From: Promicromonospora sp. MEB111
GTDB lineage: Bacteria > Actinomycetota > Actinomycetes > Actinomycetales > Cellulomonadaceae
Assembly (NCBI RefSeq): GCF_030209445.1
Contig: NZ_JARVSD010000018.1
Span: 62,001-126,000, forward strand
DNA length: 64,000 nt
Direction: 5' to 3'
Shown: positions 60,559 through 64,000 of the stretch, in pieces
Layout: every line of letters starts with the position of its first letter
Position numbering within the stretch: position 1 is the first letter of the stretch
The notes under the pieces: generated by a model
What the model was told of the DNA's origin: nothing
Database searches by the model: none
What the model saw: the letters and a program-made list of their open reading frames with translations, nothing else
Translations under genes and position numbers: made by a program

Positions 60559-61506
60559 TCAGCGCAGCTGTGACTCGATCAGCGCGTCTTCCTCGTCCTC
60601 GGCGGTCGGACGGCGCTCGCGGGCCGGCCTGCGCGCCCGCACGCCCTCGCCGTCGGACGCCTCGCCGGAGGCCAGCAGCAGGTCGCCCGCGGACACGTTC
60701 TCGCCGCGCAGCGCCCCGCGCTCACGGCGCCACAGCACCACGTACCCACCCACGGCGCCGAGCGCGAAGATGGCCCACTGGAACGCGTACGAGAGGTGCG
60801 ACCCCGGGTCGGTGTCCGGCTTGGGCAGGCTCGCCAGCGCCACGTCGGCAGCGGGTTGCTCCGACCGGAGCGCGCCGTACGCCCCGACGGTGCGGCCCTC
60901 GGCCCAGCCGGGTCCGGCGGGCCCGGCGTCGAGCACCTGGGCCGTCGAGATCGCCTGCACCTGGCCCGGCTGCGCGCCACGGTCCGACGGCGGCTCGTCG
61001 GCGCGCAGGGACACCACGACGGTCACCGTGCCCGAGGGCGGGTCGGGGACGGCGTCCGGGCCTCTCGCGTCACGGCCGAGCGGCACCGTGCCGCGGTTGA
61101 CGACCATCACTATGTCCTGGCCGTTCGGCAGGCGCGCCTCGAACGGCACCAGCACGTGATACCCGTTGCGGCCCGCGACCGGCCGGTTGCGCAGCAGCAC
61201 GGTCGCGTCCGTGACGTAGTGGCCCTCGAGCTCGACCGGGCGCCAGACGTCGGAGTCCGGCACCACCGCACCCGGTCCGGGCAGGATCTCGTCCGCGGGC
61301 ACCGCGGGCGCCGACCAGTTGTTCTCGATGAGGTCGATCTCGGCCTCGCGGGACTCGTAGCGGTTCCATTGCCAGCGTCCGGCGACCAGGCACAGTGCAG
61401 CCAGCACCACGGCGGCCACCGCCAGGATCACCCACTGGCGGGTCGTGCGCGGTCCGCGCGGGTCGTCGGGCGACTGGGGGCGCTCGGCCACGGACGCCTG
61501 GCTCAC
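60559..61506 (-). CDS. SURF1-family cytochrome oxidase assembly protein
   Basis: 315 residues from GTG 61506 (VSQASVAERP). Two transmembrane helices (about 25-45; HLSYAFQWAIFALGAVGGYVVLW near 255) flank the external domain, with GRWQWNRYESREAEID after the first and VPLGRD, PVAGRNGYHVLVPF inside, all SURF1 features. It assists heme-copper oxidase assembly. Overlaps the next gene upstream by 4 bp. Confidence 0.9.
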   Translation of the reverse strand: MSQASVAERPQSPDDPRGPRTTRQWVILAVAAVVLAALCLVAGRWQWNRYESREAEIDLIENNWSAPAVPADEILPGPGAVVPDSDVWRPVELEGHYVTDATVLLRNRPVAGRNGYHVLVPFEARLPNGQDIVMVVNRGTVPLGRDARGPDAVPDPPSGTVTVVVSLRADEPPSDRGAQPGQVQAISTAQVLDAGPAGPGWAEGRTVGAYGALRSEQPAADVALASLPKPDTDPGSHLSYAFQWAIFALGAVGGYVVLWRRERGALRGENVSAGDLLLASGEASDGEGVRARRPARERRPTAEDEEDALIESQLR

Positions 61507-61754
61507 GAGGCCCGGTCCAGTTCCGTCACCGGAACGGTCTGCTTCCAGAAGGACCGCGCCCCCAGGAACTGCTCGAGGTGCTCCCGGTGCTCGTCGCACG
61601 CGAGCCACACCTTGCGCCGCTGCGGCGTGTGCAGCTTCGGGTTGTTCCAGAGCAGGCCCCACACGGCCTCGTCGCGGCAGCCCTTGGCGCTGCAGATCAG
61701 CTCGCCGTCGGGAACGGCGTCGGGCGTCGCGCCCGTCAGTCCCAGCACGTCCAT
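61503..61754 (-). CDS. small putative zinc-ribbon protein
   Basis: 83 residues. ICSAKGCRDEAVWGLLW, then WLACDEHREHLEQFL: C-x4-C and C-x2-H-x3-H could bind zinc. The family sits between SURF1 and DUF3099 in many actinobacteria and is sometimes labelled acetone carboxylase, a name this sequence does not support. It overlaps both neighbours (TGATG with DUF3099), so it is translated as part of the operon. Function unknown. Confidence 0.7.
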   Translation of the reverse strand: MDVLGLTGATPDAVPDGELICSAKGCRDEAVWGLLWNNPKLHTPQRRKVWLACDEHREHLEQFLGARSFWKQTVPVTELDRAS

Positions 61755-62167
61755 CAGTCGTCCACGTGGTTGATCACGCGGCCCGAGCCGTAGCTCAGCC
61801 GTCCGGTCCCGTCGTCGGTGCCCTTGTCGTCGGGACGGTCGTCCGCCGGGCCGCCCTGCCCGCCCTGGCGTGCGGCCGGGGGCGCGTCCTCGGGCAGCTC
61901 CTCGAGCATCGGGGCCGCCTGCGGCGTGACGGGGGAGGTGTCGTGCGTCGTGTGGTCCCGCCCGGCGTTGGCGATCAGCACCGCGGAGTACGGAAGCACC
62001 ACCGCGGCGGCCACCAGGGCCCAGCGGATCCAGCCGTCGACCAGCACGGCGCCGATGATGCAGACCACACGGATGGACATCTGGATGAGGTAGCTGCGCG
62101 TGCGGCGCGCCTGGTCCACCGCCAGCGGCTCGGGGGCCGAGGTGATGGAGGGAACCGGCTCGCTCAT
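61754..62167 (-). CDS. DUF3099 membrane protein
   Basis: 137 residues. Two helices (SIRVVCIIGAVLVDG, IRWALVAAAVVLPYSAVLIANAG) after the DUF3099 signature ITSAPEPLAVDQARRTRSYLIQMSIR, and a long acidic, disordered tail. Found with SURF1 in actinobacteria; function unknown. Divergent from fabG. Confidence 0.88.
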   Translation of the reverse strand: MSEPVPSITSAPEPLAVDQARRTRSYLIQMSIRVVCIIGAVLVDGWIRWALVAAAVVLPYSAVLIANAGRDHTTHDTSPVTPQAAPMLEELPEDAPPAARQGGQGGPADDRPDDKGTDDGTGRLSYGSGRVINHVDD

Positions 62168-62255
62168 CCTTCCAGTCTACGTGCGTCGGACGCCGTCGGA
62201 CACGATGCCGACGCACCTCACACGACCCGGCTCGCGCCGGATACGCTCGGAGTTG

Positions 62256-62272
62256 TTGTAGAAAACCGACAA
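62256..62272. promoter_or_regulatory. inverted repeat upstream of fabG
   Basis: TTGTAGAAAACCGACAA, arms TTGTAG/CGACAA with one mismatch and a 5-nt centre, in the 254-bp region between DUF3099 and fabG. The rest of that region shows no coding sequence. A fatty-acid-responsive regulator site is possible but unproven. Confidence 0.35.
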
Positions 62273-62421
62273 GGTCCGGTCCATCCCTGTGGCCCGGCGC
62301 GCGCGGCGCCCGTGCGACGCGCGGGGTAGCGTCGCAGCGGACCCGGATCGACCCAGGTACCGGCCGCGGCCCCAGCCTCGCGCGGCCCTTTTGCGCAAAG
62401 CCCAGCATCGAGGAGCTTCAG

Positions 62422-63168
62422 GTGACCACCATGCCCGCCACTCAGAGCATTGCCGCAGGTCCGACCGGCCGTGTCGTCGTCGTGACGGGTGCCGCACGCG
62501 GCATCGGCCGCGCCATCGCGGAGCGGTTCGTCGCCGACGGCGACCGCGTCGCCACGATCTACCGCGGCGGCGAGCTGCCCAAGGGCGTGGAGCCCTACGT
62601 GGCGGACGTCACCGACACCGCGGCCGTCGACGCCGCGTTCGCCGCCATCGAGGCCGACATGGGCCCGGTCGAGGTGCTCGTGGCCAACGCCGGCGTGACC
62701 AAGGACCAGCTCCTCATGCGCATGAGCGACGAGGAGTTCGAGACCGTCATCGACGTGAACCTCAAGGGCACGTTCCGCTGCGTGCGCCGCGCGTCGAAGG
62801 GCATGATCCGGGCCCGGAAGGGCCGCATCGTGCTGCTCGGCTCGATCGTGGGCCTGTCCGGCGGCCCCGGCCAGGTCAACTACTCGTCGTCGAAGGCGGC
62901 CCTGGTCGGCATGGCCCGCTCGATCACCCGCGAGCTCGGGACGCGCGGCATCACCGCGAACGTCGTCGCCCCCGGGTACGTCGAGACCGACATGACGGCC
63001 GCGCTGTCCGAGGACGTGCGCAACGGCTACCTGAAGTCGATCCCGGCCGGCCGGTTCGCCACGCCGGACGAGGTGGCCTCCGTGGTCTCCTTCGTCGCGT
63101 CCGACTCCGCCGGCTACGTCACGGGTGCCGTCATCCCCGTCGACGGTGGCCTCGGCATGGGGCACTGA
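62422..63168 (+). CDS. fabG: 3-oxoacyl-[acyl-carrier-protein] reductase
   Basis: 248 residues from GTG 62422 (SD AGGAG, 6 nt); ATG 62431 is in frame. SDR: TGAARGIGRAI cofactor loop, NAGVTKD, S-x12-Y-S-S-S-K catalytic site (GSIVGLSGGPGQVNYSSSKAA), PGYVETDM. It reduces 3-oxoacyl-ACP in fatty acid synthesis II. fabI follows 160 bp downstream, the usual actinobacterial order. Confidence 0.92.
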   Translation: MTTMPATQSIAAGPTGRVVVVTGAARGIGRAIAERFVADGDRVATIYRGGELPKGVEPYVADVTDTAAVDAAFAAIEADMGPVEVLVANAGVTKDQLLMRMSDEEFETVIDVNLKGTFRCVRRASKGMIRARKGRIVLLGSIVGLSGGPGQVNYSSSKAALVGMARSITRELGTRGITANVVAPGYVETDMTAALSEDVRNGYLKSIPAGRFATPDEVASVVSFVASDSAGYVTGAVIPVDGGLGMGH

Positions 63169-63328
63169 CCCGTAGTCTGACGCCGCTGCCTGCGGTTTCG
63201 CCCGTACATATCCAACACTCTCGGCATCGAGAACGGCGCGGAGTTTCGTCCCGCGCAGCAATCCGCATTACGCTCGCACCCAGCACAGGGGTTGCTCCGG
63301 CACGCCTGCGCCTGATCGGAAGGACAAC

Positions 63329-64000
63329 ATGGGTCTCCTCGAAGGTAAGAAGCTGCTCGTCACGGGCGTGCTGACGGACTCGTCGATCGCATTCCACGCC
63401 GCCCGGCTCGCCCAGGAGGAGGGCGCGGAGGTCGTGCTCTCGTCCTTCGGACGGCAGATGAAGCTGACCCAGGCCTTCTCCAAGCGTCTCCCCGTCGAGG
63501 CGCCGGTCGTGGAGCTGGACGCCACCAGCCAGGAGAACCTCGACGCGCTCGCGGACGCCGTGCGCGCGGAGGGCTTCGAGCGGCTCGACGGCGTGGTGCA
63601 CTCGATCGGGTTCGCGCCACAGTCCGTCATGGGCGGCAACTTCCTGTCGGGCACCTGGGAGGACGTCGCCACCGCGCTGCATGTCTCCACGTTCTCGTAC
63701 AAGTCGATCGCGGTGGCCGCCAAGCCGCTGATGACCGACGGCGGCGCCGTCGTCGGCCTGACGTTCGACGCGCAGTTCGCCTGGCCCGTCTACGACTGGA
63801 TGGGCGTGGCCAAGGCCGGTCTGGAGTCCGCGAACCGCTACCTGGCGCGCGACCTCGGCCCTGAGGGAATCCGCTGCAACCTCGTCTCGGCTGGGCCCAT
63901 CCGGACCACCGCCGCCAAGTCCATCCCGGGCTTCGCGACGATGGAGGACGCCTGGCCGACGCGAGCCCCGCTCGGCTGGGACCAGACCACCGCAGAGCCG
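63329..64000 (+). CDS. fabI: enoyl-[acyl-carrier-protein] reductase, 5' part
   Basis: First 224 codons; the gene continues past the right edge. SD AGGACAACAT region before ATG 63329. Enoyl-reductase SDR: VTGVLTDSSIAFHAARLAQEEGAEVVLSSFGR, SIGFAP, Tyr and Lys of the FabI/InhA site in VYDWMGVAKAGLES, and NLVSAGPIRTTAAKSIPGF. The shift of the loop (GVLTDSSIA) is closer to InhA than to E. coli FabI. Reduces trans-2-enoyl-ACP; a triclosan/isoniazid-type target. Confidence 0.92.
   Translation, partial: MGLLEGKKLLVTGVLTDSSIAFHAARLAQEEGAEVVLSSFGRQMKLTQAFSKRLPVEAPVVELDATSQENLDALADAVRAEGFERLDGVVHSIGFAPQSVMGGNFLSGTWEDVATALHVSTFSYKSIAVAAKPLMTDGGAVVGLTFDAQFAWPVYDWMGVAKAGLESANRYLARDLGPEGIRCNLVSAGPIRTTAAKSIPGFATMEDAWPTRAPLGWDQTTAEP

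Noticed and set aside
61503-61754. Acetone carboxylase subunit
   Set aside because: The 83-residue protein shows only a possible zinc-ribbon pattern and no carboxylase motif.

Overview
The window is about 73-75% G+C, with GTG starts, short overlaps between genes and many apparently leaderless transcripts. Gene content (SURF1, DUF3099, FabG, FabI; NarL/VanR-type two-component pairs; Zur-controlled zinc-free ribosomal proteins; a large surface protein with a sortase-like tail) points to a Gram-positive actinobacterium, most likely in Micrococcales (Cellulomonadaceae/Promicromonosporaceae-like). This placement is an inference from gene order and composition; there is no rRNA or tRNA gene in the window to test it.

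Layout. 1-8 kb: the end of a GAP-family membrane protein, a 1652-residue cell-wall adhesin with 12 repeats, a BadF-type kinase fused to an FHA domain, and a DUF4037 nucleotidyltransferase-like protein. 8-15 kb: a VanY-like carboxypeptidase divergent from a VanRS-like two-component pair, an SDR/MFS operon divergent from an HxlR regulator, and an ABC exporter. 15-24.3 kb: a seven-gene operon (branched-chain-type ABC transporter, ThuA protein, secreted PQQ-type sugar dehydrogenase with a LamG domain) divergent from a LacI regulator with two operators. 24.5-32.8 kb: a Tat-exported sialidase, ArsR/SRPBCC pair, MFS/LysR pair, VOC protein, and an MFS exporter plus ATP-grasp ligase. 32.9-35.6 kb: a Zur regulon, with six zinc-free ribosomal protein paralogues (L32, L33, L31, L36, S14, L28) divergent from a P-loop-less CobW-like protein resembling mycobacterial Mrf, and two Zur boxes between them. 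35.7-43 kb: GNAT, NUDIX, a secreted VDAPVPD-repeat protein, DUF4291, a cytidine deaminase-ASCH fusion, a gene remnant, TetR/aldo-keto reductase and argS.

43.1-47.9 kb is an accessory island of lower G+C: a HAD gene broken at both ends, then NUDIX, a PP2C-like phosphatase, and a convergent membrane-anchored STAND NTPase with TPR repeats. This is the best candidate for an undescribed (possibly defence or signalling) module. 48-55.3 kb: epimerase, two serine hydrolases, DUF1905, a NarL-type two-component system, DedA and a zinc metallopeptidase. 55.3-56.8 kb: a 16-codon leader peptide with three consecutive Thr codons, an attenuator hairpin, and a short threonyl-tRNA synthetase without editing domains, which together look like ribosome-mediated attenuation. 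56.8-64 kb: NERD protein, MFS, ABC-F, SURF1, small conserved proteins, fabG and the start of fabI.

Two further themes recur. Long perfect or near-perfect hairpins sit at gene ends (10.5, 14.9, 24.4, 26.9, 35.6, 36.9 kb), the first two being copies of the same 50-bp palindrome. Many start codons lie 6-8 nt after a TANNNT hexamer, as expected for leaderless mRNAs. I found no rRNA or tRNA genes, CRISPR arrays, insertion sequences or prophage genes.
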